A DNA stretch of 64,000 bases from CAXBMB01 sp963976695 (GCA_963976695.1 CAXBMB010000001.1:124001-188000); one strand, 5' to 3'; positions 26,778 through 35,944 are shown, counted from the first letter of the stretch. The notes: generated by a model not told the origin, from the letters alone. A program made the numbers and translations.

Positions 26778-27103
26778 TTGATTCCAGCCTTGATGCGGCC
26801 TTTGCAGCCCTTGCCGATCCTACGCGACGCGGCATTGTCGCGCGTCTCTGCGAGCGTGAAATGAGCGTCGGACAGCTTGCCGAGCCGCTGGATATGTCGC
26901 TTTCAGCGGTTGGTCAGCATCTTCGGATACTCGAAAATTCCGGCCTCGTGGCATCGGAGAAACGCGGCCGTGCGCGTTACTGCCGCGTCGATCTCGACAA
27001 GCTGTCGGCTGTGGAACGCTGGTTGCAGAACCGCAGGCGAATGACCGAGAGCCGCCTCGACCGCCTGCAACGACACCTCTCGCCCGGAAAGGAAACAAGA
27101 TGA
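26768..27103 (+). CDS. ArsR-family regulator
   Basis: 111-residue winged helix-turn-helix protein: FAALADPTRRGIVARLCEREMSVGQLAEPLDMSLSAVGQHLRILENSGLVASEKRG in order. It lacks the CxC-type metal-binding motif, so it is probably the non-metal ArsR type that is paired with SRPBCC (AHSA1) proteins. The dyad at its start codon points to autoregulation. Overlaps the SRPBCC gene by 4 bp. Confidence 0.9.
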   Translation: MLQFDSSLDAAFAALADPTRRGIVARLCEREMSVGQLAEPLDMSLSAVGQHLRILENSGLVASEKRGRARYCRVDLDKLSAVERWLQNRRRMTESRLDRLQRHLSPGKETR

Positions 27104-27579
27104 CCCTTGAGACGACGCCAGACACCATCATTGCGAAACGCAAGCTGGATGCACCGCCGGAGCGTGTTTTCCATGCCTGGGCCGACGAAGAGGAGCGTCG
27201 GCAGTGGGACGTGCCAGGAGACGACTGGGTGATCGAAAGCTACAGCTCGGATTTTCGAGAAGACGGGATCGAGACATCCCGGTTCGGGCCAGCAGGCGAT
27301 CCGGTTGCGGAGAGCTTTGGGCGTTATCTCCTGATCGAGCCGCCGCGAAGGATCGTCAATGCCGGTGTCATGCGGTCGGCAAGAACGGGCGAGGTCAGCT
27401 CTGCCACGATGATGACCCTTCAGTTCGAGTCGGACGGAGACGGAACGCAGCTCACCCTGATCGACCAGTCGGTCTATCTCGGCGAAGGTGAGACGGCCGA
27501 AATGCGGGAACAGGGTTGGGGGAAGATTCTCGACAAGCTGACCGCGTACATCGCAGAAAACCGGAAGACACCGGCATGA
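27100..27579 (+). CDS. SRPBCC (AHSA1-like) domain protein
   Basis: 159 residues of the START-like fold: RKLDAPPERVFHAWADEEERRQWDVPGDDW at the start, then FGRYLLIEPPRRIV and TQLTLIDQSVYLG-E, the usual order of AHSA1/CalC-type proteins. Such proteins bind small hydrophobic ligands. The ArsR-SRPBCC-VOC order suggests a ligand-sensing or detoxifying cassette (inferred). Overlaps both neighbours by ATGA. Confidence 0.88.
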   Translation: MTLETTPDTIIAKRKLDAPPERVFHAWADEEERRQWDVPGDDWVIESYSSDFREDGIETSRFGPAGDPVAESFGRYLLIEPPRRIVNAGVMRSARTGEVSSATMMTLQFESDGDGTQLTLIDQSVYLGEGETAEMREQGWGKILDKLTAYIAENRKTPA

Positions 27580-27938
27580 GCGATGCGAAATCAAACGACG
27601 AGACGCTGATCACCATCCTGGGACAGGTCAACTGCTCGGACTTGGGCGAAAGTACCCGCTGGTTTGAAGCACTGTTCCGTCGCCCGCCGGATGCGCGTCC
27701 GATGGATGGGCTGGTCGAATGGCATCATGGAGCTGGCGGGATGCAACTTTTCCAGAATGAAGCCAACGCAGGTCACTCCTCCCTGACCCTGATCGTTTCA
27801 GATGTCGCCACAGCAAGCAGCGGCTTGAAAGTGGCGGGCCTGCCTGTCAGCGAGATCAAGGCCGGAGACCACGCCAGCTTCATGCGCCTCAGTGACCCCG
27901 ACGACAACCTGATCGTCCTGGCACAATACTACTCCTGA
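27576..27938 (+). CDS. VOC-family (glyoxalase/bleomycin-resistance fold) protein
   Basis: 120 residues from ATG 27576. Paired beta-alpha-beta-beta-beta modules: ILGQVNCSDLGESTRWFEALF and the closing FMRLSDPDDNLIVLAQYY match VOC proteins. Metal ligands are not complete enough to name an enzyme. Last gene of the three-gene cassette that sits between trbB and the copG-traG block. Confidence 0.82.
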   Translation: MSDAKSNDETLITILGQVNCSDLGESTRWFEALFRRPPDARPMDGLVEWHHGAGGMQLFQNEANAGHSSLTLIVSDVATASSGLKVAGLPVSEIKAGDHASFMRLSDPDDNLIVLAQYYS

Positions 27939-28008
27939 CGGACACCGGATGTTCGCCGCACCCCTACCAATGAGCAAGTTGGGCTCTGAGCAGTCATTCA
28001 GTCTTCAA

Positions 28009-28413
28009 CTACGGCACGTCTTCTGAAACCTCCTTCGTCAGTGTACTGCCTTTTGCTAATCGCCTTCCCAATGTTTCCACGAACCTATCATATCTTTCTT
28101 TCCCGGACACATGAGCCGCATCGCGCATGTCCTCTGGCAAAGGCGGTGTCGTAGTCAGCCAGAACTTCACGAACAGTGCGACGGCCTCGTTGCCGATGGA
28201 CTGATCGCGTTCCAGCCGCTCGACGGCCCGTGTGAGCCGGTCCAACCGCCGGACGATCGCGGCTTCGCGCTGATCGGCACCATCGGGCGAGAGAAACGCT
28301 GCCAGCGCCGCCTCGACGATCTGAGACTTCGATACCTTCCGCCGCGCCGCCAGCGCTTCGAGCTCTCCCGAAAGCGAAGGGTCGAAATATACGTTCAGAC
28401 GATCCTTCTTCAT
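28009..28413 (-). CDS. CopG/ribbon-helix-helix protein next to traG
   Basis: 134 residues: KKDRLNVYFDPSLSGELEALAARRKVSKSQIVEAALAAFL is a ribbon-helix-helix DNA-binding domain, followed by a helical tail (RRLDRLTRAVERLERDQ). AGGAGG precedes the ATG. It sits 9 bp after traG; in related elements a CopG protein always lies between traG and trbB and probably regulates transfer or binds near oriT (inferred). Confidence 0.87.
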   Translation of the reverse strand: MKKDRLNVYFDPSLSGELEALAARRKVSKSQIVEAALAAFLSPDGADQREAAIVRRLDRLTRAVERLERDQSIGNEAVALFVKFWLTTTPPLPEDMRDAAHVSGKERYDRFVETLGRRLAKGSTLTKEVSEDVP

Positions 28414-28422
28414 CCCGGCCTC

Positions 28423-30417
28423 CTAGAGCTCGATCCCGTCATCGGGGTCGAGCGAGGCTTGCCGAGCGACGGAGCCGAACCGATCGCGCATCGTCTTCGC
28501 CCGCTGCGCGTCGTCATCGGGCTCGTCTTCCAACTGCGCGAACTCGTTGCGCAAATGTGCCGGATCGGGGACGACATCCTCATGCTCAGGCAGGTCCGGT
28601 TCACGGCGCACTCCGCCGTCCGTGTCGTCTGAAGCCTTCTTTCGCTTTGGCGGCGGTGGTGTGGCGATCGGCTCCAGCTGGCTCCAATCATCGGAACCCA
28701 GACTTTCTGTAGTGCAAGTTTTCTCGAGTTCAGGCGGCGGGCCGATCCGCGCCTGGAACTGCGGGTCAGCATAGTATCGCGCTTTCTCGGCGCGCACTGG
28801 CGGCGAACCGGAGACGAGCACCACTTCATCCGTTGGGGGTAGCTGCATCATCTCGCCGGGCGTGAGCAGTGGCCGTGCCGTCTCCTGCCGCGACACCATC
28901 AGATGCCCGAGCCAAGGCGACAATCTGTGCCCGGCATAGTTCTTCATCGCGCGCATCTCGGTCGCGGTGCCGAGTGCGTCGGACACCCGCTTGGCCGTGC
29001 GTTCATCGTTGGTCGCGAAAGCCACCCGTACATGGCAATTGTCGAGGATCGCGTTGTTCTGACCATACGCCTTTTCGATCTGATTGAGTGACTGGGCAAT
29101 CAGGAACGCCTTGATCCCATATCCGGCCATGAAGGCGAGCTGGCTCTCGAAAAAGTCGAGACGTCCGAGCGCCGGGAACTCGTCGAGCATGAGCAGGACG
29201 CGGTGCTTGCGATCCGCATGGAGGTCTTCGGTCAGACGACGTCCTATCTGATTGAGTACGAGCCGGATGAGCGGTTTGGTCCGCGAGATGTCCGATGGCG
29301 GCACAACCAGGTAGAGCGTCACCGGCCGGTCGCCTGTCACCAGATCGTCGATCTGCCAATCGCACCGGCGCGTCACCTTGGCCACGACCGGGTCGCGGTA
29401 GAGCCCGAGAAAGCTCATCGCGGTCGACAGTACGCCTGAGCGTTCGTTCTCCGATTTGTTGAGAAGCTCGCGCGCCGCCTGTGCGATGACCGGATGCGGA
29501 CTGTCTCCCAAATGCGGCGTTCGCATCATGGCGGCCAAAGTTGACTCGATCGGACGCTTCGGATCGGACAGGAATGCGGCCACGCCCGCGAGCGTCTTGT
29601 CGGCCTCGGCATAGAGGACATGCAGGATCGCGCCGACCAAAAGCGAATGGCTCGTCTTCTCCCAGTGGTTTCGACGTTCAAGCAGACCTTCGGGATCGAC
29701 GAGGATGTCGGCGACGTTCTGGACGTCTCGCACTTCGGTGTCGCCGCGCCGGACTTCGAGCAACGGATTGTAAGCGGCTGAGTTCGCGTCGGTCGGATCG
29801 AACAGAAGCACTCGGCTGAACCGAGATCGCCAGTTCGCGGTGAGCTGCCAGTTTTCGCCCTTGATGTCGTGCACGATCGTCGAGCCGGGCCAGGTCAGAA
29901 GCGAGGGCACAACCAGCCCGACGCCTTTCCCGGACCGCGTCGGCGCGAAGCACAGCACATGCTCGGGCCCGTCGTGCCGGAGGTAGCGTGACCCATAGCG
30001 TCCGAGAACGACACCATCTTCGTTCAGGAGCCCAGCGGCCCGGACATCTTTCTCGGTTCCCCAACGCGCCGAGCCGTAAGTCGTCACATCGCTCGCTTCG
30101 CGTGCGCGCAGCACGGAGAGGAAGATCGCGACGCCGACGGCGGCGATCCCGCCCGCGCCCGCGATGATCGCACCCTCCATGAACACGCGCGGTGCATAGG
30201 CATCATACCAGTACCACCAGACGAAGACGTTCCACGGCGGATAGATTGGCAGACCTAAGAGGTCTGTCATCGGTGCGCCGAGCTGTTCCTGGAAGCCGAG
30301 TCGGAAAGCGACCCACTGGGTCGCGCCCCAAACGAAGGCGATCGCGACCAACGAGACGATGAGGATTTGTCCCCAGAGGATGGCGGTGGCGGGTGAGTGA
30401 TGTTTCTTGCGCGTCAT
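28423..30417 (-). CDS. traG: TraG/VirD4 coupling protein
   Basis: Inner-membrane ATPase that passes the relaxase-DNA complex to the Trb pore. 664 residues from ATG 30417 (GGAGA upstream). Two N-terminal membrane regions (about 11-40 and 78-103), Walker A CFAPTRSGKGVG at about 156-167, Walker B LLMLDEFPALGRLDFFE, and FLIAQSLNQIEKAYG. The acidic/proline C-terminal tail is probably disordered. Full length. Confidence 0.95.
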   Translation of the reverse strand: MTRKKHHSPATAILWGQILIVSLVAIAFVWGATQWVAFRLGFQEQLGAPMTDLLGLPIYPPWNVFVWWYWYDAYAPRVFMEGAIIAGAGGIAAVGVAIFLSVLRAREASDVTTYGSARWGTEKDVRAAGLLNEDGVVLGRYGSRYLRHDGPEHVLCFAPTRSGKGVGLVVPSLLTWPGSTIVHDIKGENWQLTANWRSRFSRVLLFDPTDANSAAYNPLLEVRRGDTEVRDVQNVADILVDPEGLLERRNHWEKTSHSLLVGAILHVLYAEADKTLAGVAAFLSDPKRPIESTLAAMMRTPHLGDSPHPVIAQAARELLNKSENERSGVLSTAMSFLGLYRDPVVAKVTRRCDWQIDDLVTGDRPVTLYLVVPPSDISRTKPLIRLVLNQIGRRLTEDLHADRKHRVLLMLDEFPALGRLDFFESQLAFMAGYGIKAFLIAQSLNQIEKAYGQNNAILDNCHVRVAFATNDERTAKRVSDALGTATEMRAMKNYAGHRLSPWLGHLMVSRQETARPLLTPGEMMQLPPTDEVVLVSGSPPVRAEKARYYADPQFQARIGPPPELEKTCTTESLGSDDWSQLEPIATPPPPKRKKASDDTDGGVRREPDLPEHEDVVPDPAHLRNEFAQLEDEPDDDAQRAKTMRDRFGSVARQASLDPDDGIEL

Positions 30418-30431
30418 GAATATCTCCGAAG

Positions 30432-32186
30432 TCAGATCGAAAGTCCGCGCTTGCGGCCCAGCGTCCAATCGATCCCGCCACCGGCGGTCACGGTGCCGGA
30501 CACGGTCTGGCCGAGGTGCTTTTCGAGTTGCGGTTTCCAAGGGACGAGTTCGAAGCCCATCCCGTCATCGATCATGGCAAACCGACCCGAAGCGAGATCG
30601 AGCCGTTGGCGATAAGTCCCCGCCACGCTCTCGCCGCCCTCCGATTTACGGAACGGCAGTCCGGTCTTGTCCGAGATGCGTTTGGCGGTGGTGTCCAATT
30701 CGCGTGCGCGAAGTGTCTTCAGGAGATCGCGGTTGAAGGTTGTGCGTTGGCTTTGGTGGGACGCCAGACCTTGCTCGACGAGATGGTCGGCGCGTTTCTT
30801 CAATGCGTCACGCACCTCCGCCCCGAACCCGTTATGGCTGAGCGGCGCGCGGGTCTTCGCGACCGCGAGACGATCGACCCAGGTCGCGCCGTCGGCCTGG
30901 ACCTGCCCATCGAGGGCGAGATCTGAGCGACCGACCAGAACCATGCGTCGTGTCGTGCCATCTTTGCCGGTCCAACTTCGGGTTTCGACGATCCCGCTCG
31001 CAGGAGTATCGCCGGTCAGGTCGAGATCGCGGAAGCGCAGATGATGGAGGCGGCCATCAATTCCGTCGATGATGGCATAGGCCTCGCCGGTCAGCTCGTT
31101 GTGCAAACCGCGCTCGACCAGCTTGCCGAGAATGGGCGAAGTGGGCGCATTCTCGATGGCGAAGTCGGACTGCGCGCGAGCATGGCCACTTGTGGCGCGG
31201 TGCATGGTCTTGATGATGTCGCCCCGTACCGCGAGATCGCGCAGCGTCTCTTCCATACCGGGCTTCAATTGCCATACGGATGGCGCGAGCCGCTCGGCCA
31301 ATCCGAACCGCTCCAATGTCTGGGCGCGTCCAATCATCCGGCGCTTTAATTCGCGGTCTTCGAGATCGGGCGCGCCGGGCCGCATGTCGGCGATGCCCGC
31401 CCCGTTATCGGCGTAAGCGCGAAGTTCGCGGTCCAATCCGGTCCAGCGTTCGGCTTTCACCTCCAGATCGAGACCAGCCGCGATCTCCTTCTCAGTGCGC
31501 GGGCCGAGCTCAAGCTGGACCAGTTGTTCTGCGCGCCCGCGCAGTCCGCTGGCGATGTAGTCGCGTGAGATGACGAGGTCTTTGCCGTCATCAGCCTTCC
31601 CGCGCACCAGGATGTGAACGTGCGGATTGTCGGTGTTCCAATGATCGACGGCGACCCAATCAAGTTCGGTGCCAAGATCGCGCTCGGCCTGGCCCATCAA
31701 GTCCCGCGTGAAGGCGCGCAGGTCTTCCATCTGCACTGCATCTTCGGGCGAGACGATGAAGCGGAAATGATGACGGTCATCCTCACAGCGCGCGGCGAAG
31801 GCCTTGTCGTCGATCCCGTCCTGCTCGCTGTCGAACATGCCAGCATCGCGCCCATCCCGAGTGACGCCCTCGCGCTTCAGGTAGGTGATGTGCTTTGCGA
31901 GCGGTGCCGTCCGAAACTTTTGACCTCGATGGCGCACGACGCGGGCGCTGACGACAGCGCGCCGGGCGGTTCGAGACAAGGAAGTCGAGGTGCGAACGAA
32001 GCACCCGCGCCCGAAGGCCGATCGCCCGGCACGCCCGCCTGCTGCCCTGAAATGGTGACCCGTATGACCTGCCTCGCGGGCGGCTTTCATGACCTGTCCG
32101 ACGAAGCTCTTTGCTTTCTTAGCGCTGGTGCCCTTGTCGCGGATGCGGCCCGGCCGGACACGGAGATCGTTGTCGCGTTTGCTCAT
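30432..32186 (-). CDS. Relaxase with DUF3363 domain (RlxS type)
   Basis: Nicks oriT, attaches to the 5' end and pilots transfer. 584 residues. The VirD2-like relaxase domain has a candidate nucleophile in KHITYLKREG (Tyr102) and the metal-binding His cluster in DHWNTDNPHVHILVRG (His182, 189, 191). The remainder is the DUF3363 region that marks this relaxase family in alphaproteobacterial ICEs and plasmids. The Arg/Lys-rich N-terminus is usual. Ends 14 bp before traG, so both are one unit. Confidence 0.92.
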   Translation of the reverse strand: MSKRDNDLRVRPGRIRDKGTSAKKAKSFVGQVMKAAREAGHTGHHFRAAGGRAGRSAFGRGCFVRTSTSLSRTARRAVVSARVVRHRGQKFRTAPLAKHITYLKREGVTRDGRDAGMFDSEQDGIDDKAFAARCEDDRHHFRFIVSPEDAVQMEDLRAFTRDLMGQAERDLGTELDWVAVDHWNTDNPHVHILVRGKADDGKDLVISRDYIASGLRGRAEQLVQLELGPRTEKEIAAGLDLEVKAERWTGLDRELRAYADNGAGIADMRPGAPDLEDRELKRRMIGRAQTLERFGLAERLAPSVWQLKPGMEETLRDLAVRGDIIKTMHRATSGHARAQSDFAIENAPTSPILGKLVERGLHNELTGEAYAIIDGIDGRLHHLRFRDLDLTGDTPASGIVETRSWTGKDGTTRRMVLVGRSDLALDGQVQADGATWVDRLAVAKTRAPLSHNGFGAEVRDALKKRADHLVEQGLASHQSQRTTFNRDLLKTLRARELDTTAKRISDKTGLPFRKSEGGESVAGTYRQRLDLASGRFAMIDDGMGFELVPWKPQLEKHLGQTVSGTVTAGGGIDWTLGRKRGLSI

Positions 32187-32433
32187 GGCTGCACGAGCTC
32201 AGAAAACGGTACGGCACGGCGAAAACCTAATGATGTCAGACGACTAGGCTGACAAGCGGCACTATAGATGTTTCTGAAATGTGCGAAAAACCCAACAATA
32301 CCAAAGCCGTACCGCCCGAGCGTGCCCGGCCTTTTATCTTGCCCTCCCGTCGTTGATCTCTCTCGCATTGCTCCGAACACCGCATTCCATACGAAACGGC
32401 ACGACAGGACGGGGCGGAGCCAGAAAGCCGCGT
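32187..32433. other. Intergenic region upstream of the relaxase; possible oriT location
   Basis: 247 bp, the gap directly before the relaxase gene, where oriT often lies. A 9-bp inverted repeat CGGTACGGC (near 32208) and GCCGTACCG (near 32309) spans it and the middle is A-rich (GAAAAACCCAACAATACC). No nic consensus can be confirmed by eye. Confidence 0.35.
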
Positions 32434-33183
32434 TCATCGGTCTTCCTCCTCAGTTCGAGAGACGAAAAGAGGGTGAGCGGGTTCAATTGTCTGAGGGTCT
32501 GCGGCTCTTTGCGGCACCTGAGTTGGGGCTTCGGGAAGTTGCTCCGCTGAAGCATCGGCCTGCACATTTGGTGCAGATGAGGCGGGCGCGAAAAGGGGTG
32601 CAGTCTGCCATCTCGGTGCGGTCTGGCTGCGTGGGGTTTGCACCGGTGCCGCATTGGAGAAACCGAGCACGCGAGACAGCGCGGTGACGTATGCGCGGGT
32701 TTCACGGGGCAACGGGCGACCGGTTCTGAGATGCTCGGCATAGCGTCCGGGTCCGGCGTTATAGGCTGCGAGGAACCCTGGCGGGCCGAAACGGTCGTAC
32801 ATCTGGCGCAGATAGGCTGTACCGCCGATGATGTTGTCGCGGCGATCGAACGGGTCCGTTCCGAGACGGTGAGCGGCGCGCAAATCGCCCCAGGTTCCCG
32901 GCATGATCTGCATCAGACCCATGGCTCCGGCGCGGCTGACAGCGCGCGGATTACCCGCACTCTCTGCGCGCATGACGGCCCTGATCCAAGCCTCGGGGAT
33001 ACGGAAGCGCTGCGAAGCTTCTGCGATGTGCGCGTCGATCTCTGAGGTCTGCGACTGTATGAGTGGTTGCTCAGGAACGGTATCCCGCGCGTCGGCGGGC
33101 GGTGGATTGGCGCAGCCGGAAAGTCCGCCAAGGGTCACTAAAGCAGCGATAAAACGCCGACCGGAAAGAGGAAGGATGACCAT
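32434..33183 (-). CDS. Lytic transglycosylase (conjugation-associated, lipoprotein)
   Basis: Opens peptidoglycan for pore assembly. 249 residues: lipoprotein leader ending LGGLSGCANP; SLT domain with catalytic Glu in MRAESAGNPRAVS, then GAMGLMQIMPGTW and AAYNAGPGRY. The C-terminal ~80 residues are Pro/Ala-rich linker. Starts 3 bp after traF. Confidence 0.92.
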   Translation of the reverse strand: MVILPLSGRRFIAALVTLGGLSGCANPPPADARDTVPEQPLIQSQTSEIDAHIAEASQRFRIPEAWIRAVMRAESAGNPRAVSRAGAMGLMQIMPGTWGDLRAAHRLGTDPFDRRDNIIGGTAYLRQMYDRFGPPGFLAAYNAGPGRYAEHLRTGRPLPRETRAYVTALSRVLGFSNAAPVQTPRSQTAPRWQTAPLFAPASSAPNVQADASAEQLPEAPTQVPQRAADPQTIEPAHPLFVSRTEEEDR

Positions 33184-33186
33184 ATC

Positions 33187-33699
33187 TCAACCCTCCCGAA
33201 CTTGGATCGGGACCGCGCGGCCGATGATCGTTTCGCGCGACAACGGACCGAAATACCGCCCATCAAGGCTCGCTTCGGTGTCGGGATTTAGGAAGAATAT
33301 CTCGTCGTCGGTGAGCTGCATGCAGCCCTGCCAAACGGGCAGCGGACGCTTGAAGCGGTCGCGCGGCTTTGCCCGCGCGACGGTTACCCCGTCGATACTG
33401 ACGGTCACCCCGATGCGGCACACGCGCTGTCCCGGAAGGGCGGCGACATGCTTAATGAGCGGAACGTCCGCGCCGAGATAGCCGCGTGCCAGAAGCCAGT
33501 CGCCGAGCGGCGTTGGCGGTTCGAGGACGACCAGATCACCGACCGCCGGAGTGTTAAGCGGCTGCACCGCGTAGAAGCCGATCGGCACGCTTGCCGACGC
33601 GTTCCAGATGAGCATGGGGGTGAAGCGGACGAATGCCGAGACCACGATGAGGCTGAGCCCGACAGCGCCGACGGCGAGCGTTTTGCGGTGCTGGGTCAT
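33187..33699 (-). CDS. traF: TraF, S26-family pilin maturation peptidase
   Basis: 170 residues from ATG 33699, overlapping the DUF2840 stop. One membrane helix, then NASASVPIGFYAVQP with the catalytic Ser, GDLVVLEPP, and LIKHVAALPGQRV with the catalytic Lys; GRYFGPLSRETIIGRA closes the fold. In IncP-like systems TraF cuts and cyclises TrbC pilin, which this element encodes. Confidence 0.92.
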   Translation of the reverse strand: MTQHRKTLAVGAVGLSLIVVSAFVRFTPMLIWNASASVPIGFYAVQPLNTPAVGDLVVLEPPTPLGDWLLARGYLGADVPLIKHVAALPGQRVCRIGVTVSIDGVTVARAKPRDRFKRPLPVWQGCMQLTDDEIFFLNPDTEASLDGRYFGPLSRETIIGRAVPIQVREG

Positions 33700-34160
33700 G
33701 CGGCCAACGCGCGGCGCTTCAGCCACGCCTCATGCCGAAACCGCGTGTACGGACGTGCATCGAGATTGCAGCTGAGGCGATTGTGGACGTGCCGCCAATG
33801 ATCCGGGCAGACGTCTTCGGGTACGATGCCCCGGGCTTCGATCTGATCGACCACGAACAGCACCGCCTCGACCTTCGGCCAGCCAGAGAGGCGCAACAGA
33901 CTGATCCCACCGGGCGTAACGAATGGAACGGTGGATATACGCTCGCCGTGCGAAGCGGCTCGCAAGACATCGATCCGGCTCTCGATGGTGCCGTAGTCAT
34001 TCGCGGCCCAGCGGACGAACGCAAAGATTGCGCCCGGATCTACGCCGACGGTGCGTGTGGAACGGCTCTGAATCGCCTCTTGAACGATCTGGCCGAAGCG
34101 GAGCCAGCGTTCGATGCGGCCCTCAATCCAGGTCAGTTCGATAGTGGTCCGCGCGTTCAT
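33696..34160 (-). CDS. DUF2840 protein
   Basis: 154 residues: TRTVGVDPGAIFAFVRWAANDYGTIESRIDVLRA matches DUF2840, a family found only beside traF in such elements. No catalytic motif can be named. Overlaps both neighbours by 4 bp, so its product is made with TraF. Confidence 0.88.
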   Translation of the reverse strand: MNARTTIELTWIEGRIERWLRFGQIVQEAIQSRSTRTVGVDPGAIFAFVRWAANDYGTIESRIDVLRAASHGERISTVPFVTPGGISLLRLSGWPKVEAVLFVVDQIEARGIVPEDVCPDHWRHVHNRLSCNLDARPYTRFRHEAWLKRRALAA

Positions 34161-34441
34161 TGGCGCTTCTCGCCGCTATAGGCGGGTGAAATCGCGGCAT
34201 GGCGTTTGGCGGGAAGAACGGTGTCGCCCGTGTTGTCGGACGTCGAGCGTTTCTCGCCGCGCGTGACCCAGGCTTGCAGATCGTCGACCGCATAGACGAC
34301 ACGCCCGCCGATCTTGGAATAGCGCGGACCGGTGCCATAAGTGCGGTGCTTTTCCAGTGTGCGGCCGGATAGGCCGAGAAAGCGGGCGGCTTCGGGTGTT
34401 CTGAGATAGCGCGGCGGCAGGCCGGCATTGGGATCGGGCAT
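34157..34441 (-). CDS. AlpA/excisionase-like helix-turn-helix protein
   Basis: 94 residues: YLRTPEAARFLGLSGRTLEKHRTYGTGPRYSKIGGRVVYAVDDLQAWV is a MerR/AlpA-like HTH of the excisionase group. GAGGAG precedes the ATG. First gene of the operon with DUF2840, traF and the transglycosylase; may control transfer genes or excision (inferred). Confidence 0.88.
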   Translation of the reverse strand: MPDPNAGLPPRYLRTPEAARFLGLSGRTLEKHRTYGTGPRYSKIGGRVVYAVDDLQAWVTRGEKRSTSDNTGDTVLPAKRHAAISPAYSGEKRQ

Positions 34442-34625
34442 GGGGTGCTCCTCTGGTCATCACGGCCCGTCGCGGGATGCGCCGGGCGGTCGATGGACAA
34501 GGAAGCGGAGAAGTGGCCGTGAGGGGGATGACGAAGATTTCGTAAGAAAATCGTCACCCCTGCCGCGGATGACGGTGCAGCGCGAAATTTGCATAGTTGC
34601 AATGCCGATGGAATGCGCTGGAAAG

Positions 34626-35358
34626 CTAACTCCGGCGTGAATAGCTCGCCGTCTTACCGTGGAGGAGCTGTCGATACCCGTCCATGACGAGGGCATGACC
34701 ATAAACGGCAAGGCGTGCCACTTGTGCTTTCAGAGCGCTGGTTTTCCATGGTTCGGCTGCAACTCTGCGAGCTCCGAAATAGGTGATCGCGATGTCCCGC
34801 AGGTGCGCGCCGGATTGCCGAGCATCATCTGTTCTTAGTGCCGCGCCGATGCGTTTTCGGCGCTGAATCGTAAACCATCCGCGCGGTGTTCGTCCGCTCC
34901 ACACAGCGTACAAGCGTTCTGCCGCTATCTGCCGGATAGACCAGTCATCTGTCAGTGGAACGATGATTCCGAACGGTATCTTGCTCGTAATCGAGACGTT
35001 CGAAACGATGACAATGTCAGAGTCAAGACGTGTCCAATATCGTCCTTTCCTGCCACGTCGTACGTCGAGAACCGCATGACTGAGGCGAGTTGGCGGAGTG
35101 CTTTCGTCCTCCAGAGCGACCAATGTGGTTGTAACCGCGGGTGCACTTGATGCTCTCCAATATACCCGAGCTTTCGTTGCCTTCAGATCAGGATCGACAG
35201 GGAAATCGCAATCCCCACGCGGCTGCGTCTCGTTCGGTCATTGCCGGAAAGGCAGCGCGATAGCGTGGGTTGCGGCGCAAACATTCCCATGCGAGCCCTG
35301 CTGCATCGAGTTTTTCGATGTAATCATAGTCGCTTGCGTCTCGCCAATTCGACGTCAT
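34626..35358 (-). pseudogene. RovC-like regulator (DUF6499 + DUF2285), frameshifted
   Basis: Two adjacent frames make one family protein. The first, from ATG 35358 (GGGAGG upstream), gives DUF6499: NWRDASDYDYIEKLDAAGLAWECLRRNPRYR to AAAWGLRFP, then stops at 35188. Removing one base near 35199 lets the frame read on as VDPDLKATKARVYWRASSAP into the second part, which ends with the DUF2285 (RovC-type DNA-binding) segment WSIRQIAAERLYAVWSGRTP to LVMDGYRQLL. The break is a single extra T after CCC on the coding strand. It may be a mutation, a sequencing error or a +1 shift site. Confidence 0.8.
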
Positions 35359-35501
35359 GTCCGTCCTCCCTTTGCTATGCGCCGTGCGTCGGGCGCTGGG
35401 GACCAAACAATATGCTCGCGCTAAACGGGAATTCGTAGGGGGGCGAATGGCATACCGTGATGCGCCCACAGCATCACCGTGATTTTACGGCTGAAGCAAG
35501 T

Positions 35502-35768
35502 TCAGGATTGAACCAGAAGGTGTTGATAGCCCTGTTGGGTTATCCAATGGGCGCGAAGGAGATGGCTGTCACGAATACGGCGGGCGCGCTCTGGTTCTTC
35601 ATTGGTGTCGATTCCAAAGAGGAGCAAAGAGATTTCAGAAAGCGCTGCGCCGTCGGCTTCGGCATCGAGCAAGCGAGCGTAAAGCTTTAGTTGGGTGCGA
35701 TCGTATTCGGTAAGCGTGTCACTATTTGGCGGGTCGTCAGTAAAATTCCCGCTAGTCTGATCGCTCAT
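35502..35768 (-). CDS. Short DUF2285 (RovC DNA-binding-like) protein
   Basis: 88 residues: LTEYDRTQLKLYARLLDAEADGAALSEISLLLFGID then EPERARRIRDSHLLRAHWITQQGYQHLL match the stand-alone DUF2285 family seen in Trb-type ICEs, related to the DNA-binding domain of the T6SS regulator RovC. GGGGGA precedes the ATG. Faces the XRE gene across the dyad at 35892-35926. Confidence 0.8.
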   Translation of the reverse strand: MSDQTSGNFTDDPPNSDTLTEYDRTQLKLYARLLDAEADGAALSEISLLLFGIDTNEEPERARRIRDSHLLRAHWITQQGYQHLLVQS

Positions 35769-35891
35769 TCTGTCCCCCTGCGGACGGCGTTACGCCCAAA
35801 TGGTTAGTGCCTCATTTGCAGTGCCGCATGCAACTATCGATCTGTAGAGAGATCGCAAGTCTGTGACAGACCGGCATCATACGCTTCAACG

Positions 35892-35926
35892 TCGCGTATT
35901 ATAGTGCGTCGCATTAAAATACGCGA
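35892..35926. promoter_or_regulatory. Nested dyad operator next to the XRE regulator
   Basis: Outer arms TCGCGTATT (35892-35900) and AATACGCGA (35918-35926) are perfect inverts; the centre TGCG-T-CGCA (35905-35913) is a second perfect dyad with the same centre, 35909. It lies 19 bp before the XRE start, fitting a repressor-binding site. Confidence 0.6.
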
Positions 35927-35944
35927 TAGTCCTTTGTCAGCTGG

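Noticed and set aside
32208..32317. oriT called from a 9-bp inverted repeat upstream of the relaxase
   Set aside because: The arms are about 100 bp apart and no nic consensus could be confirmed, so it is recorded only as a possible location.
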